From assembly GCA_949592205.1 (NCBI GenBank), contig CATIUR010000003.1, forward strand, positions 145,429,259-145,493,258: a stretch of 64,000 nucleotides of DNA. The letters are read 5' to 3'. How positions within the stretch are numbered: position 1 is the stretch's first letter; every line of letters begins with the position of its first letter. The position numbers were made by a program, and so were the translations under genes. This DNA is from Helichrysum umbraculigerum. Lineage: Eukaryota > Streptophyta > Magnoliopsida > Asterales > Asteraceae. Shown in pieces: positions 11,900-23,946 of the stretch. Under the pieces are notes generated by a model. It was not told where the DNA came from and ran no database searches. It saw nothing but the letters and a program-made list of their open reading frames with translations.

Positions 11900-12747
11900 C
11901 CACACACATTTTTAGACCCTTATAATTCAGAGGTCCTGAATGGTCGACCACCTCGTCCACCTTCAAAGATGGCCATGCAAATTGATATAATTGTATTATA
12001 GGAAACAAAATAAAAATTGAAGTGTGAATATTTATTTACTTCTACTTTTACTAACAATAAAGTTGAGGAAATTTGATAAAAAAGTTAGCTAATTGACTCC
12101 TTTTTTCCAATAAGTCGGCAGTTGAGTGCCACCGTTAAGAGTAGCTCGGCTAATGAAATGCACCTATCAATTTTATAACCAACCATTTTGTACTATTTTT
12201 TACATATTGATTCTAAAGGTTATAAAGGTCAAAAGTAAAACATTCATTTTTAATTTTTTTTACAGTGTATACACACAAGGTTCATTTGAAGATGAATGTA
12301 ACACAATATAAAGGGGGAGGAATTAATTCAAATAATAATGACAATTGACTAAGGTGAGTTTAGCTGCAAAATAACGACTGCTCAACTCAAGTGTCAAATC
12401 TTATTAATATTTTTATTATTATCAAAAAAAAAAAAAAACCCTACTATATGGTGTCAAGTGTCAACTGTAGTGTCAAGTGCAAGTTATAATTAGGATGAAT
12501 GTCCATTTGAAAATGGGCCAACCGAACCCAACTACCTTACCTTCTAACGCAACGACTCTTGGGTATCAAAAGGTTTAGTGTTGCATTATTGTTTAATTTT
12601 CCACAATTTGATGTAAGATATTTTTTAATTGGTTATAATAGAGAATATTATATGTTTAGGCTAATATATATATTAATGGTATATTAAATAAGTTTAGTTG
12701 GTTGTTAGTTACATATATATATATAGAAGTTTTTTTAAAGAAGTTAA

Positions 12748-13087
12748 GGGTGCGTTTGGTTAAAAAAAACTCCCTACTTTTCCATATAAATTTTCTAAGA
12801 AAATAAGAAAAATAGAAAACGTGTTCAAATTCGAGTATTCTAAAAAACATTTCTAAGAAAAGGAAAATCCTTGTTTTCCTTTTTATAACTATAAAGTTGA
12901 AAACTACTTTTGATGATTTTCTAAGTTTTTCATCTTCACTCTTCCTTGGAAAATAAAAACTTCACCCCTTGCAACTAAACACGTTTTCTAAATTTTTCAT
13001 GCTTTTCTATAGAGGTAAAACACTTCTCATTCTCTAGAGAAATGGAAAAAGAAAAATGGAGAAATTTTTCTGTAACTAAACGCACCC
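12748..13087. mobile_element. Tourist-like MITE, 340 bp
   Basis: The ends GGGTGCGTTTGGTT and AACTAAACGCACCC are inverted repeats flanked by TAA on both sides. The interior is rich in AAAAC/GTTTT blocks. The same family occurs twice, one copy inside the other, at 43038-43718. Confidence 0.8.
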
Positions 13088-14864
13088 TAACCATCTAAAA
13101 TTTCCATCAATAAAGAAAAAAACAACCACAATCTTGGAAAAACCAACTACCAAAAGTGATCACACAATAATGCAAATATTTCCTTAAATAATAGGATATT
13201 GCAATGCATTCTTATCATGTACACAACTACCCACCTTCAGATACACATACATGTTAGCACATCTCATGGGATACATTGCAATTGCACATATCCATCTAAA
13301 TCTAAATATCTATATATAGTATACATATAATGCATTTTGATAGTTTATTTTATAAAATTTAAAAATTAACACTTAATGTGTTTGTAACTTTATCATTTTC
13401 ATATATTTTTTTCACTATTAAGCCATCATATTTTGAATGTCTAACTATACACACTCAGTTATCATTATTGATTCACCATAATTGGTAATACATTAATAGT
13501 CAATAGATAATAAACACAATATATTATATTACGCTGCATATAAATGCTGGTATATTATTATAACTCGTATAAAAGAATTATCTTGGTATACATGCACATA
13601 TATAGTATTTCCATAATTTTAACTAGGCTATATATTGTGGTAAACCAATGGAATTTTATTTTGTGACACAATACACTATAATCTTTCTCAAGATTTTTTT
13701 TTCTTTCTAGCCTTGGTTTGTACGGAAGTAGTAATTTTTTGTTGTTGTGTTGTGTGCCATCATAGGTACCAAATGAGAAGTGACTCGCATTTTTTGAATG
13801 ATATCCGACACTTAAATTTTGTGTATGGATAGTCCGTGTAATGGGCCTGTTATCAGTAGCCCAAAGAAGAGGGTTCATATCAGTGGTGTTGGCCCAGCAG
13901 CTTGGTCGTATTAGTAAATCATCCTTTTTACATAAATTGTGATTATGTTTTGTTGGGATGACATTTCAATAAAATTAGTTTGTTTTGATCCTCCACAAAA
14001 ACGGATCCTTAAAAAACTCTATATATACTACTAGTACAAGATTTGAGAGTTGATATATACAACAAACAAATCACTCCATACAATAAACGGTACAATTATT
14101 AAAACTCGCAGGACAAACATTGCGAAGCATAAAATTGGTGTATGAATAAAAAAAAATGTTGTATTTATCACCTCCCCAAGATTTAACCTAACATATTAAC
14201 ATCTCATCTCATGAGAATTGATATTTTGATTTTAAAGTATAATTATAGCTTGTGATGTTGGGAAATTTGATCAAGATTTTCTAGAGCCAACAATGATTAA
14301 TCCGATAATTATGTAAGAGGTTGATGCAATGAAACTGATTAAGTGATTAGGTCTTCTCTAACAACGACTTTATCTGCTATATCTCTAGATAAATAGATGA
14401 AATATTTTTATAATATTCTCATTTTATTTTTAAGTGTCATGCAATCATTTACCTGCAAAAGTAAAATGCAACTCTATAGAGGAAGATTTCACATAAATTT
14501 TTAAAAAATTACTACAATCATAAACTATTGTGAATAAATTTGATGGAGTCAAATCCCTTTACCCGAAAAAGTGAAAACCATCGTGAATTATTGATTTACA
14601 GAGTTTTTGACCAATATGGTGGGGAAGAAAAATATATTTACCAATAAGGTGCTTTTTTCAAAATTTTCAAAAATAATTATTAAGAAGGTGTTTAACTAAA
14701 ATATATTTTTTTTCCTTTTCTTATATTTTCACTAGATTATTTCAGGTGAATTATGTTTTAAATTTACCTTATTAATTTCTATTCTTTAATTGAGATTGCA
14801 TGGATTGCTTGGGCAATGTTTTTAAAATGCAAAGAGCCTAAACGATGAGAATTCATGACATTCG

Positions 14865-14919
<55 letters not shown>

Positions 14920-15684
14920 TGAATTATTATTACACATTTTTCATCAACAAGTCCACTTTCATCCTATTATGCTTTATAGCATTATTTTAAAAGATTATAT
15001 TAAGGTAACAAGAAGTTAAACTATGTTTCAATCATCATATATTCCAATTATTTTTTAAAACTTTATTGAAAAACAAGTTTCGGCCTATAATCTTGCTCCA
15101 TATTGAACTAGAATTAATTTATAATAACACATTTATTGTAACAACAGAAGTAGAAGTTCATTCCTTTCTTTTGAAATAAGTGAATAACCAACATGCAATT
15201 ATAATGTTACAAAATCAAAACCTGGTGGTACAAAAAAGAATAACACAAAATGGGTTTTAAGAACAAAATCACCAAATGCAATACACAATCTAAATTTGGT
15301 TTAATAAAATTTTAAATGTCTTTGTAAAATGAATGTCACGATACAATTTAAGTATGGTTTAATAATATTACACCAATCTATATAACCCAATTGTCATAAT
15401 AGTCATTAGGAGAAATCCATTCAATATCAATTAAGGTCAAGAAATTCAATGATGTAAGTTTTAACGAAAATTTATTTAAAATAATACACTATAAAATAAT
15501 CACTTTTAATGTAGAAAACACCTTATTAGTAAATATTTTTGAAAAAACACCTTATTGTAAATATCTTTTTCCGCTCTATCAATTTGGTTAAAAACTTTTG
15601 ATTTACATTTACATAAAATAAATTAATGGAGTAGAATTGATAACGTATTTAATTTGCAAAGGTAAGATAAGCATGTGCATCTTA
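13088..15684. other. Gene-free AT-rich intergenic DNA
   Basis: No convincing ORF, RNA gene or bounded transposon is seen. A (TA)n run of about 24 units lies at 14869-14917. The 106-codon ORF on the minus strand at 13558-13878 has no recognisable family or splice context. Confidence 0.55.
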
Positions 15685-17848
15685 GACCATTCGCAACCAT
15701 AACACCAGAACGCCCTTTTTTCCCCTGTCATGTCAGCACAACACCACAACACCATTTAAACCTATGCAACCATAACACCAGTACGCCCCTTTTTCTCTCT
15801 CCTGGCCCCACTTATTTCCACCTCATTTCCACTTATTTAATAATACAAATACAATTTAAATTTCAAACAATACATTTCATAAAAATTAAAATACAATTCA
15901 ATTAAACAACTAAAATACATTACGATCAGAACTTTGAAATACAATACGATAACTTCCTAAAAATACATTACGATAACTTCCTAAAAATACATTACGAAAA
16001 CTACTTAAAAGAGAAAACATTTAAAAATAAAATAAAATACAATACGAACTAATAATTAAGCCTATTCGTTATTCGCCGCGTTTAGTCTCCGAAAATTTGG
16101 TGGAAGTGCCCATATGTGCTCTGTGAGATCTTCTTGTAGTTGGTCGTGCGCACGTTTGTCACGTATTTCTTTGGTTCTTGCAGCCCTGTCTTCTACGCGT
16201 CATTTTTAATTGAATCGAACAACGGAGAGTGGTTTAAAACATTGATGTCATTGTTCGACCCCGCCATGCCAAAATAAGCATGCCATATCCACATGTCGTA
16301 TGAAGCAACAGCTTCAAGCATGATGGTTGGGTGTCCTTGATCACCCCTGGTGTATTGGCCTTTCCATGCATTGGGGCAATTTTTCCATTGCCAATGCATA
16401 CAATCAATGCTCCCAAGCATTCCCTTAAACCCGTGTTTCTGCTCGTGTGCAGCGTATAAGCGAGCAATATCTGTAGCCGTTGGCTTTCTCAGATACTCCG
16501 CTGTGTATAAATCGAAGACACACTTACAAAAGTTGTTAAGACAGTCGATCGACGTGCTTTCACCCATTTGTAAGTATTCATCGAACATATCAGGGGATGT
16601 TCTATAACACCCCTCGTTAATTATAAACACTATATATAATATATGCGACTCGGAAGCGTATATATTTCAAAACATTACTATCAATGTCAATTAAAATGTC
16701 AATAAACTTTTTCAAATCTAATACATGACATTTTAACAAACTCGGTGTTATATAATTCAGCACATCTCTTTAGTTATAAAACTAACATCAGAGTAAAAGC
16801 CTGTCAAACATTCCATCCAGTCCAACAACTTCCTGCCCTGCCCAATATGTCCAATCTATTTCAACCTGCAGGCAGAACTGTGGTGGGGTTAGCATAAAGC
16901 TAAGTGAATGAAACTATAAGCAACAGTACAACCTAGCATAATAATCTGTTTACATCAAATAACAATAAACAGAAAATCAATCATTCACTCGACATCCAAT
17001 CAATGTCAAGCTACACCAATCAAACATTATCAATCGTCATGAGGATCGGTGGCTCCTGAGATACCCTAATACCGGTTTGGTAATCAAGGAAACTCTTATC
17101 AATCATCTGTATTGGCCTATACAGAATTACCGATAACCAGTTGTTAATCACACACGACCTAGATCTCCAAACCAACATTTCAAGTTTCAAGATCTCCTGT
17201 CGTCTACAATAACAACCAAGTCCAACTGTCAAGTCAAGTTGACCTCAGAATCTTACATACTAGCTCAAACAGCCAAGTAAGCAACTAGTCAAACTATCAT
17301 GGCAAGATATCTCAACAATTACATTCTATCAAAGTAATACTATAATTACTTGTTGTAAATCAAATCATTACAACTAAATCACACTGAGGTTACAGATCCA
17401 CTCACCGACTACCTCAGTCGCAAGCTCAGAAGTCTAATATTACTGAGCCTTCTCCACATCTGAGAATACAATCAATTTAAACAATAAGTTAGTAACTTGT
17501 CTCAACTGATAATACTTATGTAATTAACATCGTTACACAATCATAACATAATTACATGTATCAAGTGATCCCTAAGATCACAGCAACAAAAGCTCAATTC
17601 GGAACATAATCAAAAAGTCCCGAATTAAGGTCCAAAAACTGTAAAATGCCATTTTCGACCCCTAAACGACCCCGAATGTCCAAAAACTGACTAGGCTATA
17701 GTATATAGCTTTGATCAGTGGGCCGTTTTCGAGTGACCATGTAAATTTCAGCCCAATCGGAATTTAAAGACAATTTGTCAATTTTTCCGTGGCAAAAATC
17801 ACTACTAAACACTTTTGCACTTTTGAAATTTTACAAAAAGTACTGACA

Positions 17849-18029
17849 AACGCGATCCAGAAAACAATGGTGGGATCGCGTTCCTCTTTGTAAAATTATT
17901 CTGTGACAATTTATAACTAAGCAACGCGATCCGGACAAATTCTTGGGATCGCGTTCCCAAGAACAAAACTCGTCCGATTCCTTTTATAACTAACGAACGC
18001 GATCCTGGCTAGGGTTCTGGGATCGCGTT
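17849..18029. repeat. Hairpin array in LTR A (3 hairpins)
   Basis: There are three inverted pairs of the type AACGCGATCC ... GGATCGCGTT or a one-base variant, each with a spacer of about 15 bases, roughly 70 bases apart. Sequence between hairpins is much less conserved against LTR B than the stems. Confidence 0.85.
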
Positions 18030-19458
18030 TGAGCCTTTTACAGCTCATCTTCATCCCTGATCAAACCCTAACCTACGGGTTTTTAACAAAAATCACCCCA
18101 AACTCATTTTCTAACTGTTATATGTCACAAATACTTTCATATAAACACTATATAACAGTTATTACATGTTTCTAACATCTAATTCTTCCAAATCATCAAT
18201 TCACCCAAATTTCAATCGAAATCAAATTCTTAAATACTCAAAAACACTTACTGATTGAAGAATCTACTGATGATAATCTGTCCATGGTGAAGTTTCACAA
18301 GAATCACAACTTCCTGATTTGATTTCTTATTTGATTTGGAGGTTTTCTGAGAGTTTCTGTGAGTTTTGAAGTTTCTAAATGAACTTTCCTAAAAATGAAA
18401 GTTAAATATATAGTCGGTTCACAAACCGCCTTCAATATACAGGTATAATTTAATACCCCATCTCAATCTATTGTCTGGAACCCGAAAACCATTTGCGAGT
18501 CCAAACATTTTATTGTACCATCAACTATATTAATTTACAACAATTAATAATTCACTTATCACATTGGAATATTCGACTCCTATTCCAATTATTTCTACTA
18601 GTTCAAACAATATTATTTCTAAACACATTTAATGTAACATCCTCGAAATGGGCCTAGTTGAAATACGGTATTTTCCCTTAATTTAAGTGTTATTTAAATT
18701 GTATCTTTAAATACTTGGTGTATTTGATGGCTAAATTAATAGGTCAATTGGTCAATTGGCTTATTGTGATAAATGAATTATTACATGTTTTAAATTTATT
18801 TAGTCGACGGTATAATAAAAACTTATTTCTCGCAAATGGTTTTTAGGTTCCAGACAATAGATTTAGGACGGGTATAATTTTAACTAAAATGGAGCTGAGT
18901 CATAAAGATCAGTCGACACTTGTTTCATCATTTTGACATAACACCAAATTGTTCCTGACTTGTGTTTTGCTCTCAAGAACACATTTTCTCAAATCAAATA
19001 CACCATCTGATTTCATCAAATTAAGGCTGTGATTGTGATTACATTGTGTTCTTCATCTCCTTCATCTAGCTATCATCTCCATTGTAAGTGAATTTACACC
19101 ATTTTCATGTAAATGCTTGAATTATTAAGTTTGGTAAATTGATGATAGAATGGAGTTAAATTCGTGTTTAAAATGTGTTATATGATTATGGTAAACTGAT
19201 TACATAGTTGCATTTCAGATTGTTGCAATCAATTTGTTGAAATATGAATTTGAGCTAAAATCTTAAATATCTTGAAAATTGATGCATGTATGAATTGAAG
19301 TGTTTGATGATGTTAGTTGTTGTTGCAATATGTTTATACATGTTAGTATAGGTCACTTAAGTGTTAAATTCGTGTATTGTAGCTGAAACTTGATGATTTG
19401 CAATTTTGGTTCGAGCTGAAACTAGTTGCAGGTCTGAACCATTGCTGCAAAACATAGG

Positions 19459-19712
19459 AACGCGATCCCGAAACCCTTGCCCGGATCGCGTTGCTATGTG
19501 TATTTTGATCCCAAGATGATTTTGTACGTATGAACGCGATCCAGTCCCTATCATACGGATCGCGTTAGCTAGTGTTAATTTGGATCAACGGATTTTGTTC
19601 CTTGGAACGCGATCCAGATCCTTGTCCCGGATCGCGTTTGCAAGTGTATTTTGGCAACAGAATATTTTGGTGTTAAGGAACGCGATCCAGCCACACCTTA
19701 TCCGGATCGCGT
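19459..19712. repeat. Hairpin array in LTR B (4 hairpins)
   Basis: There are four pairs AACGCGATCC ... GGATCGCGTT with spacers of about 14-15 bases of unrelated sequence, spaced about 65-75 bases. The 10-base stems are perfect in all four while loops and linkers differ. Confidence 0.9.
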
Positions 19713-20710
19713 TTGTCAGTTTTACTTTGACGAATTTGACAACTTGTGACTTGTGTGCTTATGTTATTTAACGAGTATTGAAAGTATAGTATGAGCATTA
19801 TACGACATTAATTATGTGAATGTTATACTATAAATTCTAAACATTAGAGGCTAACTCGGGTTTTGATCGTGTTCTCAGATAACCAGAAGACTCAATAAGA
19901 TAAGATCTTTGAGTGGAGACTACAATCGACAAGGGTGAGTGGATCTTAGACTCTCAGTCTAATTTGGTTGTAACAATATGGTTACAACGGGTAAATGTGA
20001 ATTTACTGTTTTCATTGTTAAGTTAATATTTTGCCATGATGGTTATATTTAACTTAATTGTTGGTGTCCTTGATTGCCATGATGGTTGTGGACTATATGA
20101 ATGTCGGGGGTCAACGTGTGTTGGGTTTGAGTACTATTACTGTGGACATCATAAGTGTTTTGTACATGTGTTGTTCACTGAGATTATGTTGTAAGTAGTA
20201 ATAGTACCAAGCTATCGGTTTAGCCACTGATTTGGCCTTCAGTTGGTTTTAAGTGTTACTTGGGGAACCACCGCGGCATGAGGGTACTCCAAGGACCACC
20301 GATCCTTCATGATTAACTGTTGCTATGCTTTGCTGTATTCATTTGTTAAGCTAAGTTAGTGGATAGTTTGAGATTTATTCACTTAGCTTCGTGCTAACCC
20401 CTCATTACTTCTTGCAGGTTTACTTTGGTATGTGGGTGGGCAAGAAGTACCATAGGAATGGAATGTTTGACAGGCTCACTCTGTTTTGTTAACTATGTTA
20501 ATATTATGACATATGTTTTGGATTTCTATAACACTAAACTTATCGTGCGTAATGTCTAGGATAATCTAGTTTAAAGACTGTATGTATTTGGATTGCCATT
20601 TTGAAATGTAAATATGCAATCCAATGTCTTGTATCTAAACTTGCGCTTCCCTTATTAAAAAAAAAAAAAAAAAAAATATCCTTGTATTTTCGAGTAGGGT
20701 GTTATAAATT

Positions 20711-21277
20711 GCTCAATTGGTGATATCAAGTGGTAAGACTTGATATTAAAGGGGAGGTCTCATGTTCGAGTCTCTCAACAACCTGGGTATTAGTGGAATA
20801 CTATACCAGATGGGTTGGGGTGCATTGGGCTGCAGACCTGGCCCAATGGCTTATATTAACATTCCTCCTTGGGCCTGCGGGCGATGGAGGGGGGTGTTAC
20901 ATAAAAAGTGCACTTTTTATGTAACACCCCCCTCCATCACCCGCAGGCCCAAGGAGGAATGTTAATATAAGCCATTGGGCCAGGTCTGCAGCCCAATGCA
21001 CCCCAACCTATCTCCTGAACATCTCAGGTAGGTTGTTGGATTCGAACATGAATCCCTTTAATATCAAGTCTTACCACTTGATATCACCAATTGAGCTGCA
21101 GCTCAATTGGTGATATCAAGTGGTAAGACTTGATATTAAAGGGATTCATGTTCGAATCCAACAACCTACCTGAGATGTTCAGGAGATAGGTTGGGGTGCA
21201 TTGGGCTGCAGACCTGGCCCAATGGCTTATATTAACATTCCTCCTTGGGCCTGCGGGTGATGGAGGGGGGTGTTACA
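20711..21277. repeat. Three alternating copies of a tRNA-like unit of about 190 bp
   Basis: Unit 1 (+, about 20711-20910), unit 2 (-, 20911-21098) and unit 3 (+, 21099-21277) form two nearly perfect palindromes with axes at 20910/20911 (GTGCAC) and 21098/21099 (GAGCTGCAGCTC). Each unit begins GCTCAATTGGTGATATCAAG, similar to a polymerase III A box, and has a B-box-like GTTCGAATCC (21150-21159 in unit 3) about 40 bases on, as in tRNA-derived SINEs. Each ends GGGGGGTGTTACA, resembling an LTR 3' end. Units 2 and 3 are almost identical; unit 1 is slightly diverged and lacks a short segment. Confidence 0.8.
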
Positions 21278-22142
21278 TTTAAATACTAATTTAAATCAAG
21301 AAATAATATAACACAACTAGGTCCATTTCGAGGATGTTACATGTTCCATACGCCAATTGGCGTATGGCAGATGTGCACTTTTGTAGTGCGGTAAAACCAA
21401 GTCGACCCGCCGCATCTGGTTTTGGTTTAAAATATGCAAAGTGTTCAGGAATAGGTTCAGTAGAGTAATCTGATATACCTTGTACGATTCGAACAAATAA
21501 CTCTCGACGCATACGAAAACGCCGCTTGAACAAGTTTGGTGTATACTTTGCATTCTCCGCAAAGTAGTCGTCCCACAAACGTTGTTGGGCACCTTCACGA
21601 TCCTTTGGAATGTATCTTCGAGCTCGTGGTGGCCTTGAACTTTGCCCGGCCTCGCTATTTTTTTGATCGCGGTAAGCTTTGAGAAGTTCAATTACAGCTT
21701 CGTCTTCCGAAGATGAATCGCAAATAAGATCAATCGAATGCATATTTGCAAAACAAAAAATAAAGTTGAATTGTTGGATTTGGGTTGGGTTGTTTTAGTG
21801 TGTAAGTTGAATTGTTGTGAGAAAATAGGTTGGATGTGTGTATGTATTTATAGAGTTAGATATATTTGGAAAAAAAAATTTAATTTTTTTCCCCCACTAG
21901 CCGTTGCCAAACGGATATATAGTTTTTTTGTTTTTTTTTTAATTTTTTTTTTGCCACAATACCGTTGGAAAAGGGAAGAAAATAATAAAAAATTGCGTGG
22001 GTCCCACAATCTCTCCCGTTCTCGGCTCGTTCTCGCACAACACAAAACCCAGAACGCCGCCCCGAGAACGCCTCGTTGGGGGCGTTATGGGCGTTCTCCC
22101 GGCTCAAAACGCCCAAAAACTGTACCGTTGCGGGTGGTCTTA

Positions 22143-23661
22143 AATTATATATAGGAAACATACATGTGACATCATCATTTAAAATTAATGTTCAATTGAA
22201 CAATTAAGTCCCTATATTTTATTTAATTTTAAAAACAAAACCCCAATTTATTATTTATAATCTAAACTTAAGTTATATAAAATAATCTATGTAATCATAT
22301 AAGTAATATTTATGAAATACTATTATAATAAAAACTTTACTTATTCAGATACTTTTTATAACCCAGATATATTTCTTTATTTTAAAATTAAAGACGTCGA
22401 TTATCACGTGATTACATTTGTTATCTTCACATCCTAATTAACTAATGTTTCAACACGATTACATATTCAACAACTTAATAATAGTTTGAGATTTAAAACT
22501 TAGATGGTCCGTGTGTATACACGAGTCTAAGTACTAGTGAGATAATAGAATTCAATAATAATGGGTAGTTATGTTGGTGGTGAAAAATGGTGGTTCGTTT
22601 ACGATTTTCGCATGGTGCTACTCTCCTCGCATAGCATTAGCATACATAGATTTCATTTGGCTACACCTACCCAAACCCATTTACCTATATATAACATCTT
22701 CTTCTTTTTCTACCCCTTATCAGAGCTTATAGTTGCTAATAATTATTAGATGAGCATTTTGGTACTTGTATTTGTACTTGACCATAAACTAACTCCAGTA
22801 CCTCGAGCTTAGCTCGAAATTTGATGTCAAGTAACTCACGAGTTGACTTAACTCAATCACTCCTCTAATGTGATATTTGTTTTATATAGATAGATAATAG
22901 ATAACCGATATAGATTTAAAGGTTAGTATATCAATCAATGTTTATGTTTATCTTATAGCAACCGTAAAATGCTAAAATGTGAACGGATATTTGAAGTTTT
23001 GAAGTAGGGGGGCATATAAGTAAATGGGTAGGTGGGGTTAAAGGGTATATACGTAAAATTGAAGTGGGTCTCGTTATCATCGAAGAGGGATGGGATCCAC
23101 ACCAGATTGAGTTAACAACAACACGTGTTGTACTACTTTCTCCACTTCTTTCCCTCTATCAACCCAACAACAATCACCCTCTTGTTTTTTCCCCAATTTC
23201 CCTTCTTTTTCATAATCCCATTTTTATTAAATTTATAATCAAACTAACTAAGTATAGTTTATTTCAGGTAAAGAGGTAACCTATTTTATATGACCTGAAA
23301 TCCACATGAAAAATGAATAAATAGACTTGGATGATCTCAATCAATCAACCAACCAACCTGTTTGTATTCGAATAGAAATTTGAGCAATCGGGTCGGGCTT
23401 CACTAATAAAAAATCAAACTCGGATTAATAGAGGATTAGAGGGTATATCATTTGTGACGATGTTGACCAATCACAAAATAAATATTTTTCATTTTTATTC
23501 TTTAACTTTTTTATATTTATTTGAATGACCTCTACATCAACACTAACATTATCTTTCAAATCGTGCAGAGTAACATTACAAATTATTTTCCCATTAATAT
23601 ATGTATGCATTTTCTTTGATTGAAACAATGAGATGCATTTCATATAATGTGGATTATGTTA
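22143..23661. other. Intergenic AT-rich DNA, no feature seen
   Basis: Only short ORFs without recognisable similarity are present, and no bounded element. Confidence 0.5.
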
Positions 23662-23946
23662 GACCACTAATATCGGTCATCGTCACTTCTAGTCGGTTTA
23701 CATCCGACGAAGTTGGTCGGTTGCTCTTGTCGGTTTTTCGCGTCGGTTATCCGACGTACGTTTTGCTTCTTTGTTTTTTTTTTCCTTTTGTGTTTTTAAT
23801 ATTAAAGGTAAATTGGTAAATGCAGGACCCAAACATTAAAGTGACGGGTCACTGATAGCAAGGGTTCGTCAGTTTTGAAAAAGTTAACGTGACGCTGACG
23901 TGGCTCGATCGGTTTCAGTCAGTTTTTGTCACTGATGAGAGTGGTC
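23662..23946. mobile_element. Harbinger-type MITE, 285 bp
   Basis: The ends GACCACTAATATCGG and, inward from the right, GACCACTCTCATCAG are flanked by TTA on both sides. The interior includes CGCGTCGGTTATCCGACG and a TTTTAATATTAAAGG core. A diverged copy lies at 35632-35922. Its ends resemble those of the transposon at 15685-22139. Confidence 0.78.

Larger units (their letters stand above)
10801..12747. other. Intergenic region with simple repeats only
   Basis: AT-rich sequence upstream of GLCAT14. It includes a local tandem duplication (11491-11684) and a CA/TA microsatellite (11806-11898). No gene with recognisable protein similarity is seen. Confidence 0.55.
18633..21277 (+). mobile_element. 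LTR 'B' with extra tRNA-like tail, inserted into LTR A
   Basis: It starts TGTAACATCCTCGAAATGGG and is flanked by the 5-bp duplication TTTAA (18628-18632, 21278-21282), so the whole block up to TGTTACA at 21277 behaves as one insertion. The stretch from 18633 to about 20707 (2.07 kb, ending GGGTGTTATA) aligns with LTR A in inverted orientation (shared words TTCCAGACAATAGATT and CCTGTCAAACATTCCAT) but is clearly diverged. It holds four AACGCGATCC hairpins and a run of about 21 A near 20658. The remaining 570 bp consists of three alternating tRNA-like units. Confidence 0.78.
16603..21341 (-). mobile_element. Solo LTR 'A' (about 2.09 kb, minus orientation), split by LTR 'B'
   Basis: It is read on the minus strand, starting TGTAACATCCTCG at 21341 and ending GGGGTGTTATA at 16603, with the 5-bp duplication TGTTC on both sides (16598-16602, 21342-21346). 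No internal retrotransposon region is present, so it is a solo LTR, Ty3-like by its TGTAACA start. It is interrupted near its 5' end between 18632 and 21283 by a second, diverged LTR of the same family in the opposite orientation. It carries three AACGCGATCC hairpins at 17849-18029. Confidence 0.85.
16075..21743 (-). pseudogene. Harbinger (HARBI1/ALP1-like) transposase, interrupted and deleted
   Basis: The N-terminal part (21743 to 21345) reads from ATG through RRYIPKDREGAQQRLWDDYF and the PIF-type segment FKRRFRMRRELFVRIVQGI to SAIRQLAYG. The protein then resumes in the same frame at 16602 with SPDMFDEYLQMGE, so the LTR between them inserted cleanly, with one copy of TGTTC duplicated. The DDE region retains GSIDCMHWQWKNCP and MAGSNNDINVL, which hold the first two acidic residues. 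After SPLFDSIKND the frame closes at 16193. A separate C-terminal piece (about 16190-16075) reads RAHDQLQEDLTEHIWALPP in another frame. The segment with the last catalytic acid is missing, so the transposase is inactive. Confidence 0.88.
15685..22139 (-). mobile_element. PIF/Harbinger DNA transposon, disrupted by nested LTRs
   Basis: The left end GACCATTCGCAACC and the right end (read inward) GACCACCCGCAAC are inverted repeats flanked by the 3-bp duplication TTA (15682-15684, 22140-22142), as expected for PIF/Harbinger. The left end carries a subterminal duplicate of the words CAACCATAACACCAG and ACGCCC. The interior encodes a minus-strand Harbinger transposase remnant. The original element was about 1.7 kb as it stands after deletion; the remaining 4.7 kb is inserted LTR sequence. 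Confidence 0.87.

Noticed and set aside
13558..13878. 106-codon minus-strand ORF
   Set aside because: No similarity recognised, AT-driven composition, no promoter or splice context.
16193..16630. Independent 145-codon gene
   Set aside because: It is the middle of the Harbinger transposase; its first residues come from LTR sequence, and the true N-terminal half lies at 21345-21743.
21738..22154. 138-codon ORF and overlapping minus ORFs at the Harbinger right end
   Set aside because: They overlap the transposon's non-coding terminal region and have low-complexity Lys/Phe runs caused by poly-A/T.
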